Positions 25,986 to 35,694 of a stretch of 64,000 bases of DNA are shown one piece after another. The notes under the pieces are model-generated. The model was not told where the DNA came from. It made no database searches and was given only the letters and a program-made list of their open reading frames with translations. Position numbers and translations under genes: made by a program. Location of the stretch: the NCBI GenBank assembly GCA_039819785.1, contig JBCBRH010000004.1, forward strand, positions 62,001 through 126,000, in the 5' to 3' direction. Every line of letters starts with the position of its first letter. Position 1 is the first letter of the stretch. This stretch comes from JBCBRD01 sp039819785. Lineage in GTDB: Bacteria > Pseudomonadota > Alphaproteobacteria > Rhizobiales > Hyphomicrobiaceae.

Positions 25986-27575
25986 TTGGATAAACAGCCG
26001 GTGTCTGAACCCCTCGATCTGCCCGTGAAAGCTTCCGATTTGTCGACATCTGAAACTGAGCAAACGACGGCCCCTGGCAGAAAAGTTCACATCAAGACGT
26101 ACGGCTGCCAGATGAATGTCTACGATTCAGAGCGCATCGCGGAAGCCCTTGCACCGTTTGGATACTCAGAAACCGGTACGCCGGATGATGCCGACCTCGT
26201 CATTCTGAACACCTGTCACATCCGAGAAAAGGCTGCCGAAAAGGTCTATTCCGAACTCGGTCGGATCCGGGTGATCAAGGACGAGCGGGCAGCTGGCGGT
26301 CTTGAAACAATGGTCGCGGTCGCGGGCTGTGTGGCCCAGGCGGAAGGCGCGGAAATGCTGCGTCGCGCGCAAATCGTCGATGTCGTCATCGGCCCGCAAA
26401 GCTACCATCGCCTGCCGGACTTGCTAGAGACCGCACGGACGGAAAACCGCCGGCTGATCGAAACCGCATTCCCGGAAGACGACAAGTTCGATCACCTCCC
26501 TGCCCGGAGCGGCGCTGATACTGAAAGCCGCTCCAACCAGCACGAGACACCCCAGGCGGAAACCCTGCCGGCCACGGCCTCTCGGAGCGCTCCGGCTTTA
26601 GCATCCGCAGCCGCCGCCGTGGCTCCAAACAAGCGTCCGCCCTCGGCATTCCTCACGGTCCAGGAAGGTTGCGATAAGTTCTGCACATTCTGCGTTGTGC
26701 CCTACACGCGCGGCATGGAGTATTCGCGCAGCGTCGAAAAATTGGCAGCCGAGGCCGCAAATCTAAGCGGACGCGGCGTCCGTGAGGTGACACTGCTGGG
26801 CCAGAATGTGAACGCCTATCACGGCGAAGGCCCCGATGGAAAAGACTGGACGTTGGCAGCGCTCATTGATCGATTGTCGAACATCGACGGCATTGAACGC
26901 ATCCGTTACACAACCAGCCATCCACGGGACATGACCGCGGACCTCATCATGGCCCACCGGGATCAGGAAAAGCTGATGCCATATCTGCATCTGCCATTCC
27001 AGGCCGGTGCCGACCGCATCCTGGCGGCCATGAACCGGAAGCACACGGCTGATGAATACCGCCAGATCATCAATGACATTCGCGCGGCCCGCCCGGACAT
27101 AGCCCTGTCGACGGACATCATCGTGGGCTTCCCCGGTGAAACAGACGACGAATTCGCGCAAACTCTTGCGCTTGTGACAGAAATCGGCTTCGCGCACGCC
27201 TATGCCTTCAAGTATTCAGCCCGCCCCGGCACACCTGCTGCCAAGATTGACGATCAAATCCCAGAAGCCGTGAAGACAGCAAGGCTGCATCGATTGCAGG
27301 ACATCTTGTTCAAGCAGCAGACGGCATTCAACGAACGGTCTGTTGGGTCCACCACGCCAGTCCTGTTTGAGCGTGAGGGACGACAGACCGGACAATTGGT
27401 GGGGCGCTCACCCTATCTCCAACCGGTCCACGCGATCGGCCCGGCTGCCCTGATCGGGCAAATCCTCGATGTCCAGATCACAGCTGCAACCCAGAACAGC
27501 CTAACAGCCGAAATCCCCGCGATCCAAGTCGTCCCGGTACAGAATCCATTGGCCGAAGTGCAGGGGCTAGCGTGA
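25986..27575 (+). CDS. miaB: tRNA-2-methylthio-N6-dimethylallyladenosine synthase MiaB
   Basis: 529 residues against about 440-475 usual. The N-terminal MTTase domain has KTYGCQMNVYDSERI with cluster cysteines including NTCHIRE and VAGCVAQAEG. The radical SAM motif is CDKFCTFCVVPYTRG (C-x3-C-x2-C), and a TRAM domain ends the protein. It methylthiolates i6A37 in tRNA and needs two Fe-S clusters. An Ala/Ser/Thr-rich insert between the MTTase and radical SAM domains (nucleotides about 26500-26635) accounts for the length. The start is TTG 25986, or GTG 26001 in frame. Confidence 0.95.
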   Translation: MDKQPVSEPLDLPVKASDLSTSETEQTTAPGRKVHIKTYGCQMNVYDSERIAEALAPFGYSETGTPDDADLVILNTCHIREKAAEKVYSELGRIRVIKDERAAGGLETMVAVAGCVAQAEGAEMLRRAQIVDVVIGPQSYHRLPDLLETARTENRRLIETAFPEDDKFDHLPARSGADTESRSNQHETPQAETLPATASRSAPALASAAAAVAPNKRPPSAFLTVQEGCDKFCTFCVVPYTRGMEYSRSVEKLAAEAANLSGRGVREVTLLGQNVNAYHGEGPDGKDWTLAALIDRLSNIDGIERIRYTTSHPRDMTADLIMAHRDQEKLMPYLHLPFQAGADRILAAMNRKHTADEYRQIINDIRAARPDIALSTDIIVGFPGETDDEFAQTLALVTEIGFAHAYAFKYSARPGTPAAKIDDQIPEAVKTARLHRLQDILFKQQTAFNERSVGSTTPVLFEREGRQTGQLVGRSPYLQPVHAIGPAALIGQILDVQITAATQNSLTAEIPAIQVVPVQNPLAEVQGLA

Positions 27576-27823
27576 AGCAACACCCTTGGAGGCCTGACAT
27601 GGAACCCAGATGGTGTGGGAAGACGGTGTGAGGTGGAAGGTGATGCAACACAACTTGTGCGGCAACGGTTTTCAAAGCTGCCATTGTTGCGGCGCCGTGC
27701 TAGCATCTTTCACGCCATGAACTCAGAAACACGCTCGAACAGCTGGTTAGACAGCAACTGTGATTCGACGGTCAGCCCGCCAAACCCGGTTGTGCTGAGA
27801 CACCTCCGTCGATCCAAAGCTCA

Positions 27824-28849
27824 TTGGAGACGCCGCATTTGACGGGCTTACGTGGCCAACAGGCCGGCAGCGCAGGGCGCAAAGCAAGCGATGAACAACC
27901 AAGCGGCAGAAACCGGATGGTTGTGCCCTTTGAAGACAATCGCCACTTGTCCAACCTCCTCGGCGAGTTCGACAGCAATCTTGCCCTGATCGAGGAACGC
28001 CTCGGTATAGAGGCGCAGGCCCATGGCAATGTCATCACCCTCACCGGGTCAGATGCAGCGTGCAAAATCGCGCGCAGCGTCCTTGAGCAACTCTATGACC
28101 GCGTCGCAGGCGGGGCCAATATCGGCCGTGGGGATTTCGACGGGCTGATCCGCCATGCGCCCCTGGAGGCTGACGTCAGTGAAGACGGTCCCGCCAGGAT
28201 CGCCACCCGAAAACGCGTGGTGACCGCCAGGACAAAGGCGCAAAGCGATTACATCCGCAACTTACAGACCGTTGATCTTGTATTCGGCGTCGGCCCCGCA
28301 GGCACCGGCAAGACTTATCTGGCGGTCGCCCACGCGGCCCATTGTCTTGAGCGCGGCCTCGTGGAACGCATTATTCTTTCGCGGCCAGCCGTCGAAGCAG
28401 GCGAGCGTCTGGGCTTCCTGCCCGGAGACATGAAAGAAAAGGTAGACCCCTATCTTCGGCCGCTCTACGACGCCCTTTATGATCTCCTTGCGCCTGAAAA
28501 AGTCGAAAAAGACATCGAAAGTGGCGTGATCGAAATCGCCCCACTCGCCTTCATGCGCGGTCGGACACTCTCCAACGCCTACGTCATTCTCGATGAGGCG
28601 CAGAACACGACCACAATGCAGATGAAGATGTTCCTGACCCGGCTCGGTGAAGGCTCTCAGATGGTTATCACCGGAGACCCATCTCAAATCGACTTGCCAC
28701 CCGGCATGACATCGGGTCTTGGCCAGGCCGTCGCGCTCTTGGAGGGCGTCGACGAGGTCGAAGCCACAGTTTTTTCCGGCCATGACGTGGTGCGCCGTGA
28801 CTTGGTGCTGAAGATCGTTCAGGCTTATGAGAAACTGGAAGCCAAATAA
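27824..28849 (+). CDS. phoH: PhoH-like ATPase (YbeZ family)
   Basis: 341 residues from TTG 27824; ATG 27917 (N-terminus MVVPFEDNRHL) is the safer start and gives 310, close to the family length. Walker A is GPAGTGKTYLAV and Walker B VILDEAQNTT, with ITGDPSQIDLP as sensor region. In this family the protein works with YbeY, encoded next, in rRNA maturation and RNA quality control. The start is genuinely uncertain: neither codon has a clear ribosome site. Confidence 0.92.
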   Translation: METPHLTGLRGQQAGSAGRKASDEQPSGRNRMVVPFEDNRHLSNLLGEFDSNLALIEERLGIEAQAHGNVITLTGSDAACKIARSVLEQLYDRVAGGANIGRGDFDGLIRHAPLEADVSEDGPARIATRKRVVTARTKAQSDYIRNLQTVDLVFGVGPAGTGKTYLAVAHAAHCLERGLVERIILSRPAVEAGERLGFLPGDMKEKVDPYLRPLYDALYDLLAPEKVEKDIESGVIEIAPLAFMRGRTLSNAYVILDEAQNTTTMQMKMFLTRLGEGSQMVITGDPSQIDLPPGMTSGLGQAVALLEGVDEVEATVFSGHDVVRRDLVLKIVQAYEKLEAK

Positions 28850-28936
28850 ATCGACGGGTAGATCGACGAGTAGGTCAACACGTCGGTTGCTCAGGGGTAG
28901 ATCGCATCCTGGTGCAAGCGCACCGACGGGAAGATC

Positions 28937-29578
28937 ATGACGCAACCAAACCAGGCACCTTTGACATCCAAGCCGCAGCAGCTGCCGCCGGACACAGCGG
29001 AAAACACAATGCAAACGATCGATGGCACAACCCAAACGGTTACGCGCGGCTATCTAGAAATCGACGCGAGCATCGACGTGGAGATCGCGGACCTTGTGTG
29101 TGAAGAAAAAGAGCGCATCTGGCTGAATGCCATTGCCGATGTGGCCAAAGCAATGTCGGCCCACCATGTGCACTCTGGGGCACTCATCGCCAACTCAGTT
29201 GAAGCCTCGGTTTTAGTCGGTTCAAACGCCCGCGTGCAGGCCTTGAACGCCACATTTCGGGGCCAGGACAAACCAACCAATGTTTTGTCGTTTCCAACGC
29301 CTGAAGGTCATGCAACGCACCCATCCGAAAACAATTCCGAACCAACTCACATCGGCGACTGCATCTTAGCGCTTGGTGTTCTGGAAACCGAAGCTGCCGA
29401 ACGCGATATCCCGGTGCTCCACCACGTTCAGCACCTCGTGGTGCATGGAATTTTACACCTTCTGGGCTACGCTCACGAAACGAACAGCAGCGACGCCGAT
29501 AAAATGGAAGCCATAGAAACGGACATATTGCGAACATTGGGCATCGCCGATCCCTATGACGAGACCATTGCGATGTAA
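28937..29578 (+). CDS. ybeY: Endoribonuclease/rRNA maturation factor YbeY
   Basis: 213 residues. The zinc site is HGILHLLGYAHE (H-x3-H-x5-H). NVLSFPTPEG and GDCILALGVLETEA are further family motifs. It acts in 16S rRNA 3'-end maturation and ribosome quality control. A 40-residue polar N-terminal extension and a Ser/Asn-rich loop at about nucleotides 29310-29345 make it longer than the roughly 155-170 usual. It sits between phoH and corC, the conserved order. Confidence 0.93.
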   Translation: MTQPNQAPLTSKPQQLPPDTAENTMQTIDGTTQTVTRGYLEIDASIDVEIADLVCEEKERIWLNAIADVAKAMSAHHVHSGALIANSVEASVLVGSNARVQALNATFRGQDKPTNVLSFPTPEGHATHPSENNSEPTHIGDCILALGVLETEAAERDIPVLHHVQHLVVHGILHLLGYAHETNSSDADKMEAIETDILRTLGIADPYDETIAM

Positions 29579-29673
29579 GATGTATTGCAGACATGCACCG
29601 GCCCGACACATCAGCCAAGGAGGAAGACGCGCGCGATGCTGTATAAAGAAAAGCATGACGGCGCAGCCCGACA

Positions 29674-30828
29674 ATGAAAAACGAACCCGAACCGACGCAG
29701 CCTGACGCAGCCTCAACCCAGACCAATGGTGCGCCAGGCCGATCACCTTCGCCCGAAGAGATAAGTCAGCAATCCACGGGCTGGCTTGCCGCCATTTCCC
29801 AGGCGCTGGGCCTGAGCGAAACGCAGTCTTTGCGTGGCACTCTCGAACAGACGCTGCGCGCGGACAAGAGCGGTGAAGCGTCCTTTACCGATGAAGAGCG
29901 CAATATGTTGTTGCGCTTGCTGGAGTTTGGCACCTGTCGCGTTGAGGACGTCATGGTCCCCCGTGCAGATATCATTGCGCTGGAAGAAAGCGAGCCCGTC
30001 TCTGAGCTGTTGCGGACGTTCCAGGAGGCCGGCGTATCGCGCATCCCTGTGTTTTCCGAAACGTTGGATGACCCGCGTGGGATGGTCCACATCAAGGACC
30101 TGTTCGACTGGATGATGTCCACGGCTGCCCACGCCACTCCGGGGCGGCAGTCGCAGGAGAATAACGGACGTAAAGTCGCCTCTGCGACATCAAACATCCA
30201 CGTCAGTGACAAGGGCGACCCCTCGCCAGCCAAAGCACCAGACAGCTCACAATCAAACGGCCAAGTTGACCTTGGGTGCATTGATCTTTCCCGCTCCATC
30301 GCCATGACGAAGATCCGGCGCGAAGTGCTGTTCGTTCCGCTGTCGATGCCTGCCATGAGCCTGTTGATCCGAATGCAGTCGACCCGCATTCACATGGCGC
30401 TCGTTGTGGATGAGTACGGTGGAACGGATGGGCTGGTCACGATTGAGGATCTGATCGAGCAGATCGTTGGAGAGATCGAGGACGAGCATGACGAACTCGA
30501 GGTCGCTAACATCTCGGCGGACCTAAAGTCCGGCCTGATCGCTTCCGCGAGAACCCTGGTCGAGGAACTTGAAGAACATCTGGGCCAAAAACTTCTAACG
30601 CCTGAAGAAGACGAAGAGATCGATACACTCGGCGGGCTCGTCTTCACCATTGTCGGTCGGGTGCCAGCTCGCGGTGAATTGGTGCGCCACCACTCCGGAC
30701 TCGAATTTGAAGTGCTTGACGCCGATGCGCGCCGTGTGAAGAAGCTGAAGGTTCACCGGCCGCTTGAAATCGAAGAGCCGACGACGTCTGGTGGGCGCAC
30801 GCCGACAGACAACAAGCCCGGCACGTGA
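29674..30828 (+). CDS. corC: CBS-domain CorC/HlyC-family protein (YbeX-like)
   Basis: 384 residues. The first CBS domain is around RVEDVMVPRADIIAL and SRIPVFSETLDDPRG, the second around LVVDEYGGTDGLVTIEDLIE. A CorC_HlyC transporter-associated domain closes it with IDTLGGLVFTIVGRVPARGE. There is no DUF21 membrane part, so this is the soluble YbeX/CorC type, linked to Mg/Co homeostasis and more recently to ribosome biology. A Ser/Gln/Asp-rich insert of roughly 50 residues separates the CBS halves (about 30120-30280). Its stop overlaps the lnt start. Confidence 0.9.
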   Translation: MKNEPEPTQPDAASTQTNGAPGRSPSPEEISQQSTGWLAAISQALGLSETQSLRGTLEQTLRADKSGEASFTDEERNMLLRLLEFGTCRVEDVMVPRADIIALEESEPVSELLRTFQEAGVSRIPVFSETLDDPRGMVHIKDLFDWMMSTAAHATPGRQSQENNGRKVASATSNIHVSDKGDPSPAKAPDSSQSNGQVDLGCIDLSRSIAMTKIRREVLFVPLSMPAMSLLIRMQSTRIHMALVVDEYGGTDGLVTIEDLIEQIVGEIEDEHDELEVANISADLKSGLIASARTLVEELEEHLGQKLLTPEEDEEIDTLGGLVFTIVGRVPARGELVRHHSGLEFEVLDADARRVKKLKVHRPLEIEEPTTSGGRTPTDNKPGT

Positions 30829-32705
30829 ACCCCGGCAGGCAAATGAGCGCCACAGTCGCAACCATGACCCGCCAAACAGAATCTGCCGACTTGGCACGGC
30901 CATCCTGGCGCTTGAACGCCTCCAGTTTGTTCCAGCCGGCTCATCTAAGGCTCTGGCTCTGCCGGGGCGCACGCTGGGTCCGCTCGCGTCGCAGATGGTC
31001 AAGATTTTTCATCGCCCTAAGCGCAGGTAGCCTGAGTGTCCTGGCGATGGCGCCTTTTTTCTTTTGGCCAATCCTATTCGTCACGTTACCCGTCCTCGTC
31101 TGGCTACTGGACGCCACCCCAGCCGCCCAGCTGCCGCATCAACTCTCAACACCCGACGCGACCTCCGTTGCACGCCAACGCCCAGTCGCAAGACGCAAAC
31201 CTGCCATCCCACAGGCGGCCAAGGACGGCTGGAGCTTTGGCTTCGGGTACTTTTTCTTTGGGTTGTTCTGGATCGGAGAAGCGTTTCTGGTCGAAGCGGA
31301 AACGTTCGGTTTCCTTCTTCCATTTGCCGTGACGCTTATGCCTGCAGGTTTGGCCGTTTTCTGGGCCATAGCCACAGGCGTCGCACGCTGGTTCTGGCGC
31401 CCTGGATTGCATCGCGTGTTCATTCTCGCCCTGACCTTATCGGCAGCTGAATTCGCACGCGGCCATCTCTTCACGGGCTTCCCCTGGAACACGTTGGGCT
31501 ACGCTTTAACCTGGCCGCTTTCATTCATGCAGTCGGCCAGCGTGATCGGTATATACGGGTTGACACTTCTGACGGTGATCATCTTCGCGGGCCCTCTGGT
31601 CGGGCTTGCTGCGCCTCGTGGGCTCAGAATTGCACCACGGAACAACCGCAATCAAAACCGATTCAGCCTGACCGGACCTGGCCGCGTGGGCCTTGCCATG
31701 GCGTGCCTGCCACTGCTGATGATCTACGGCTTTGGAACCGCCCGTCTCGCTGGCTATGAGCCGACGTATGTCGAAGGCGTCAAGCTGAGGGTCGTCCAGC
31801 CTGCAACCCGGCAGCGGGACAAATGGAGGGCCGAAAAACAAAGCGAAATCTTCCAGACGCATCTCGACCTCTCGCGCGTCAATCAGGCCGGAGCATTTGA
31901 CAATCTAGAAGGTGTGACGCACGTCGTTTGGCCCGAAGCCGCCATGCCATTTTTGCCGCTGTCCACCCCGCAGGCTTTATCCGCAATCGGCGAAATGCTG
32001 CCGCCCGATACCTACCTGATCTCAGGGGCCTTGCGCGTCACGCAGGCGGCTGCCCCCAACGCGGATATCTACACGTCAGCTCCTGGCACAAGGCGCGTCT
32101 ACAACAGCCTCATGGTGTTCGGGCCAACTGGCGGTCTAGTTTCCTTATACGACAAGCTGCATCTGGTGCCGTTCGGTGAGTACCTACCGTTTCAAAGAGA
32201 ACTCGAGGCGATCGGTCTGCAATCCCTCACCCGTGTCCGCGGCGGTTTTTCAACCGGTGTCAGTCCCCGTCCGACCCTGCAGATCCCGGGCCTGCCAGCG
32301 TTCGTTCCGCTCATCTGCTATGAAGCCATTTTTCCAACCCAAGCCATCCAGGACCCGGGCGTCATAAACGGAACGCGCAAACCAGGTTTGCTGATCAACG
32401 TCACCAATGATGGGTGGTTCGGCAACATGACCGGCCCGCCGCAACACTTCCATCAAAACCGCATTCGCGCCGTCGAAGAAGGCCTGCCCCTCGTGCGGGC
32501 GGCTAACAACGGGATATCGGCTGTTGTCGGCCCACACGGCCACATCAAGAAAATCCTTCATCTCAATGAAAAAGGTGCCATCGATGCCATGCTGCCGTCA
32601 CGTCTCAACAACACTGTGTACGCACAGTTTGGTGATATTCCATTTTTGGCGATTTGGTTGTGCATCATGATCCTCATCGGCGTAACAAGATTGGGCCGCG
32701 GATGA
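30825..32705 (+). CDS. lnt: Apolipoprotein N-acyltransferase
   Basis: 626 residues, longer than the usual 510-540. An N-terminal polytopic membrane part precedes a nitrilase-like periplasmic domain. Catalytic triad candidates are Glu in VVWPEAAMPF, Lys in YDKLHLVPFGEYLPF and Cys in PLICYEAIFP. It adds the third acyl chain to outer-membrane lipoproteins. A basic 30-residue insert (QRPVARRKPAIPQ region) follows the first membrane segments. GTG 30825 overlaps the corC stop (GTGA), suggesting translational coupling; ATG 30843 is an alternative. Confidence 0.94.
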   Translation: MNPGRQMSATVATMTRQTESADLARPSWRLNASSLFQPAHLRLWLCRGARWVRSRRRWSRFFIALSAGSLSVLAMAPFFFWPILFVTLPVLVWLLDATPAAQLPHQLSTPDATSVARQRPVARRKPAIPQAAKDGWSFGFGYFFFGLFWIGEAFLVEAETFGFLLPFAVTLMPAGLAVFWAIATGVARWFWRPGLHRVFILALTLSAAEFARGHLFTGFPWNTLGYALTWPLSFMQSASVIGIYGLTLLTVIIFAGPLVGLAAPRGLRIAPRNNRNQNRFSLTGPGRVGLAMACLPLLMIYGFGTARLAGYEPTYVEGVKLRVVQPATRQRDKWRAEKQSEIFQTHLDLSRVNQAGAFDNLEGVTHVVWPEAAMPFLPLSTPQALSAIGEMLPPDTYLISGALRVTQAAAPNADIYTSAPGTRRVYNSLMVFGPTGGLVSLYDKLHLVPFGEYLPFQRELEAIGLQSLTRVRGGFSTGVSPRPTLQIPGLPAFVPLICYEAIFPTQAIQDPGVINGTRKPGLLINVTNDGWFGNMTGPPQHFHQNRIRAVEEGLPLVRAANNGISAVVGPHGHIKKILHLNEKGAIDAMLPSRLNNTVYAQFGDIPFLAIWLCIMILIGVTRLGRG

Positions 32706-32711
32706 ATTGCT

Positions 32712-32750
32712 TCAAAATCAATGCGTTGTTATGATAATCATTGAAATTGA
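32712..32750. promoter_or_regulatory. Operator-like inverted repeat upstream of the XRE regulator
   Basis: TCAAAATCAATG (32712-32723) and CATTGAAATTGA (32739-32750) form a 12-bp inverted repeat with two mismatches, and the centre holds a perfect palindrome ATGATAATCAT (32731-32741) resembling a Fur/Mur core. It lies 126 bp before the regulator start codon in an AT-richer patch. Autoregulation or metal control is inference. Confidence 0.45.
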
Positions 32751-32875
32751 CCCATCGTCGAAAAATTTCGTTCCATTCAAAAGTACGATGAAGATTGACG
32801 CTCACGACAGCCAAGCTTAGTGACTGCGCGGTTGATTGAGCTGCGTGCAATGGCAACAGACCTGGGAGTGCCGAT

Positions 32876-33340
32876 ATGAAGGGTGATGCGACGCCCGCAT
32901 CCAACGACGGCGAGGGGCGCAACGCGCGTCGCTCAAACCCGGTCGATGCCCACGTCGGAAGCCGCGTCCGCTTGCGCCGAATGCTGCTGGGGATGAGTCA
33001 GGAAAAACTGGGCGAGTCCCTCGGACTGACATTCCAGCAGGTTCAAAAATACGAAAAAGGCGTGAACCGCATCGGTGCCAGCAGACTTTTCGAACTATCG
33101 AGAGTTCTGGAAGTCCCAATCCAATTTTTCTACGATGAGCTGCAATCCAAAGACGCACCGTCATCCAACATGGTCGATGGCTTCACCGAAAAACCAGGCG
33201 AAACCTACGTGCTGGAGTTCCTGTCGACGCGCGAGGGTCTGGAACTCAACAAGGCCTTTTTCCGTATCAAAGACCAACGTGTTCGAAGATCCATTGTCGA
33301 GTTGATCCGCTCGCTCGCCGGAGAGCCGGAAGCGGACTGA
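32876..33340 (+). CDS. XRE-family transcriptional regulator (PraR/PhrR-like)
   Basis: 154 residues. The helix-turn-helix spans about residues 22-80, with HVGSRVRLRRMLLGMSQEKL and LTFQQVQKYEKGVNRIGASR, essentially the sequence of rhizobial PraR/PhrR-type regulators and of Caulobacter relatives. The C-terminal 60 residues are helical, probably for dimerisation. GGGAG precedes ATG 32876. It lies between lnt and metK, a conserved place in Rhizobiales. In rhizobia related proteins repress biofilm and attachment genes; targets here are unknown. Confidence 0.85.
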   Translation: MKGDATPASNDGEGRNARRSNPVDAHVGSRVRLRRMLLGMSQEKLGESLGLTFQQVQKYEKGVNRIGASRLFELSRVLEVPIQFFYDELQSKDAPSSNMVDGFTEKPGETYVLEFLSTREGLELNKAFFRIKDQRVRRSIVELIRSLAGEPEAD

Positions 33341-33501
33341 GGAAACGCTGATGTAAAGGGCCGCAAGTGCAGACGACCGGTCCGTGCGCTGCAGGCCGGG
33401 TACCGCAATACTCGGTCAGGGTTGCTTGACCCGTGTGGCAAAGGCTGCAACAACCGCGCCCGACCTACCATCATGACGAGATTTTACCAAAAGGGGCGAG
33501 C

Positions 33502-34704
33502 GTGGCACGCACATCCTACCTATTCACGAGCGAGTCAGTTTCCGAAGGACACCCAGACAAAGTCAGCGACCGGATTTCCGATGAAATCGTTGATTTGTTT
33601 TATCGCGAAGGTGCCAAAGAAGGCATCGATCCCTGGCACATCCGCGCTGCTTGCGAGACGCTGACCACAACCAACAGGGTCGTGATTGCCGGTGAAACGC
33701 GGGGCCCGAAAAGTGCCACCGTCGAGATGATTTCCGAACGCGTACGTCACGCCATAAAAGACATCGGTTACGAGCAGGACGGTTTCCATTGGGCCAATGC
33801 CAACATCGACGTTCTGCTACACCCGCAATCCGCCGACATCGCGGTTGGCGTTGATGCAGCCGGCAACAAAGATGAGGGCGCGGGCGACCAGGGGATCATG
33901 TTCGGTTACGCCTGTCGCGAAACACCGGAATTGATGCCGGCACCGATCTACTACGCCCACAAAATCCTTGAGACGCTGGCGACAGCCCGCAAAACCAAGG
34001 ACGGCGATGCTGGAAAGCTTGGCCCCGACGCAAAGAGCCAGGTCACGGTGCGTTACGAAAATGGCCAGCCCGTCGGCGTGACGCAGATCGTCCTATCAAC
34101 GCAGCACATCGACGAAGATCTTTCATCCGACGACGTGAAAGCCATTGTCGAGCCTTACATCCGTAAAACGCTGCCCGACGCTTGGGTCGGCGACGACTGC
34201 ATCTGGCATGTTAATCCGACAGGAAAATTCGTCATCGGCGGACCCGACGGAGATGCGGGTTTGACCGGCCGTAAAATCATCGTCGACACATATGGCGGCG
34301 CAGCACCGCATGGTGGCGGCGCGTTCTCAGGTAAAGACCCCACAAAAGTGGACCGGTCGGCGGCCTATGCCTCGCGCTATCTCGCTAAGAACGTCGTCGC
34401 CGCGGGATTGGCGGACCGTTGCACCATTCAGTTGTCCTACGCCATCGGTGTGGCTGAACCTTTGTCGATTTACGTGGACACGCACGGAACCGGAAAGGTC
34501 GAAGAGGCCCAGTTGGAGACAATGCTCGGCAGTGGCATCATGAAGCTGACCCCGCGCGGGATCCGCGAGCACTTGGCGCTGAACAACCCGATCTATGCCC
34601 GCACCGCTGCATATGGACACTTCGGGCGCACGCCAGACGACGAAGGCGGCTTCACATGGGAAAAAACAGACCTAGCCGATGCCATGAAATCTGCGATCAG
34701 CTGA
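33502..34704 (+). CDS. metK: S-adenosylmethionine synthetase
   Basis: 400 residues. Signatures are TSESVSEGHPDKVSDRISDE, GYACRETPELMP and GGGAFSGKDPTKVDRSAAY. It makes SAM from methionine and ATP, the methyl donor used by the trmB and miaB products encoded nearby. The start is GTG 33502, at the conserved N-terminus and preceded by AAAAGGGG; the longer frame from 33433 has no support. A strong GC-rich hairpin lies after the stop. The 161-bp leader has several stems but did not match a SAM riboswitch consensus by eye. Confidence 0.95.
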   Translation: MARTSYLFTSESVSEGHPDKVSDRISDEIVDLFYREGAKEGIDPWHIRAACETLTTTNRVVIAGETRGPKSATVEMISERVRHAIKDIGYEQDGFHWANANIDVLLHPQSADIAVGVDAAGNKDEGAGDQGIMFGYACRETPELMPAPIYYAHKILETLATARKTKDGDAGKLGPDAKSQVTVRYENGQPVGVTQIVLSTQHIDEDLSSDDVKAIVEPYIRKTLPDAWVGDDCIWHVNPTGKFVIGGPDGDAGLTGRKIIVDTYGGAAPHGGGAFSGKDPTKVDRSAAYASRYLAKNVVAAGLADRCTIQLSYAIGVAEPLSIYVDTHGTGKVEEAQLETMLGSGIMKLTPRGIREHLALNNPIYARTAAYGHFGRTPDDEGGFTWEKTDLADAMKSAIS

Positions 34705-34748
34705 CACCGTCGCATCCGTTGGCAAGAACGCCATGACTCAAAAAAAGC

Positions 34749-34787
34749 CGCCGCAGCCAGTACGCACTGGTTGCGGCGTCGTCTTTT
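34749..34787 (+). terminator. Hairpin terminator after metK
   Basis: A 13-bp stem (CGCCGCAGCCAGT with ACTGGTTGCGGCG, one G-T pair) closes on a 4-nt loop. TCGTCTTTT follows on the plus strand and six A precede it, so it could work in both directions. It separates metK from trmB. Confidence 0.75.
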
Positions 34788-34817
34788 CATCGATTTGAAA
34801 CCGCAAGCCTCCGCCAG

Positions 34818-35543
34818 ATGACCGTTGACCCAGCCCGGAAAGCCGAACCTCTGCGATCCTTTGGGCGGCGCAAGGGCAGGCCGTTGTCGCCCAAACAAGC
34901 AGCGCTGATGGCCGAACTGCTGCCCAGGCTTCAACTCGACCTTTCAAGTCCGCCCCCGGCAGTTCTCACCGAGCTATTCAACGACACCGATGGAGGCCCG
35001 CTCGCGCGCCCGGTCACTCAGGTGGCGTTGGAAATCGGGTTCGGCGGCTCAGAACACCTCATCGCCCAGGCACGCAAAAACCCCGACACGGGCTTTGTCG
35101 GCTGCGAACCGTTCGAAGACGGCGTGGCAAAAGCCGTCACCGCCATCGACGAGCACAATTTGCGAAACGTCCGCCTTTGGCCTGACGATGCTCGAAAAAT
35201 CTTCGATTGGGCCCCGGCGCAGTCGTTTTCCGCAGCCTATATCCTATTCCCTGACCCATGGCCGAAGGCGCGTCACCTCAAGCGCCGTCTGATCAACGCA
35301 GATTTTCTCGTCGACTTGAGCAAAAAACTTCAGCCAGGCGCGCCGCTCCGGGTGGCAACAGACATTGGCGATTATCTTCGCACCACGCTGATCTCCGTGC
35401 ACCAATCAGAGTGCTTTGAATGGCGGGCATCAAGACCCACCGATTGGCGCACCCGTCCCGATGATTGGCCACCTACACGATATGAAGCCAAAGCCCTTCG
35501 CGAAGGCCGCCGCTGTTACTACCTCACATTTCATCGGCGTTGA
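34818..35543 (+). CDS. trmB: tRNA (guanine-N7-)-methyltransferase TrmB
   Basis: 241 residues. The SAM-binding motif is LEIGFGGSEHL and the catalytic-loop signature is YILFPDPWPKARHLKRRL. The C-terminal segment DWRTRPDDWPPTRYEAKALR is typical. It methylates G46 of tRNAs. The N-terminus matches the alphaproteobacterial form with FGRRKGRPLS. The start ATG 34818 has no strong ribosome site. It is followed by a terminator at 35695. Confidence 0.94.
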   Translation: MTVDPARKAEPLRSFGRRKGRPLSPKQAALMAELLPRLQLDLSSPPPAVLTELFNDTDGGPLARPVTQVALEIGFGGSEHLIAQARKNPDTGFVGCEPFEDGVAKAVTAIDEHNLRNVRLWPDDARKIFDWAPAQSFSAAYILFPDPWPKARHLKRRLINADFLVDLSKKLQPGAPLRVATDIGDYLRTTLISVHQSECFEWRASRPTDWRTRPDDWPPTRYEAKALREGRRCYYLTFHRR

Positions 35544-35694
35544 TGGCAGCCCTTCCTCAGTGTGGCGTTGGGCTTGATCGTGCCATCTGCTAACCAACGC
35601 GAAAAACCGGCGAGCCACCCGTTCAATCAAGACTTGCAACACAGTGAATGTTCTCATAGTCTGATGAGGCTCATGATCATCTCAACTTTGGGGT

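Noticed and set aside
33341..33501. SAH riboswitch upstream of metK
   Set aside because: gcgctgc occurs, but the required conserved core and pseudoknot partner do not line up; left only as a candidate leader.
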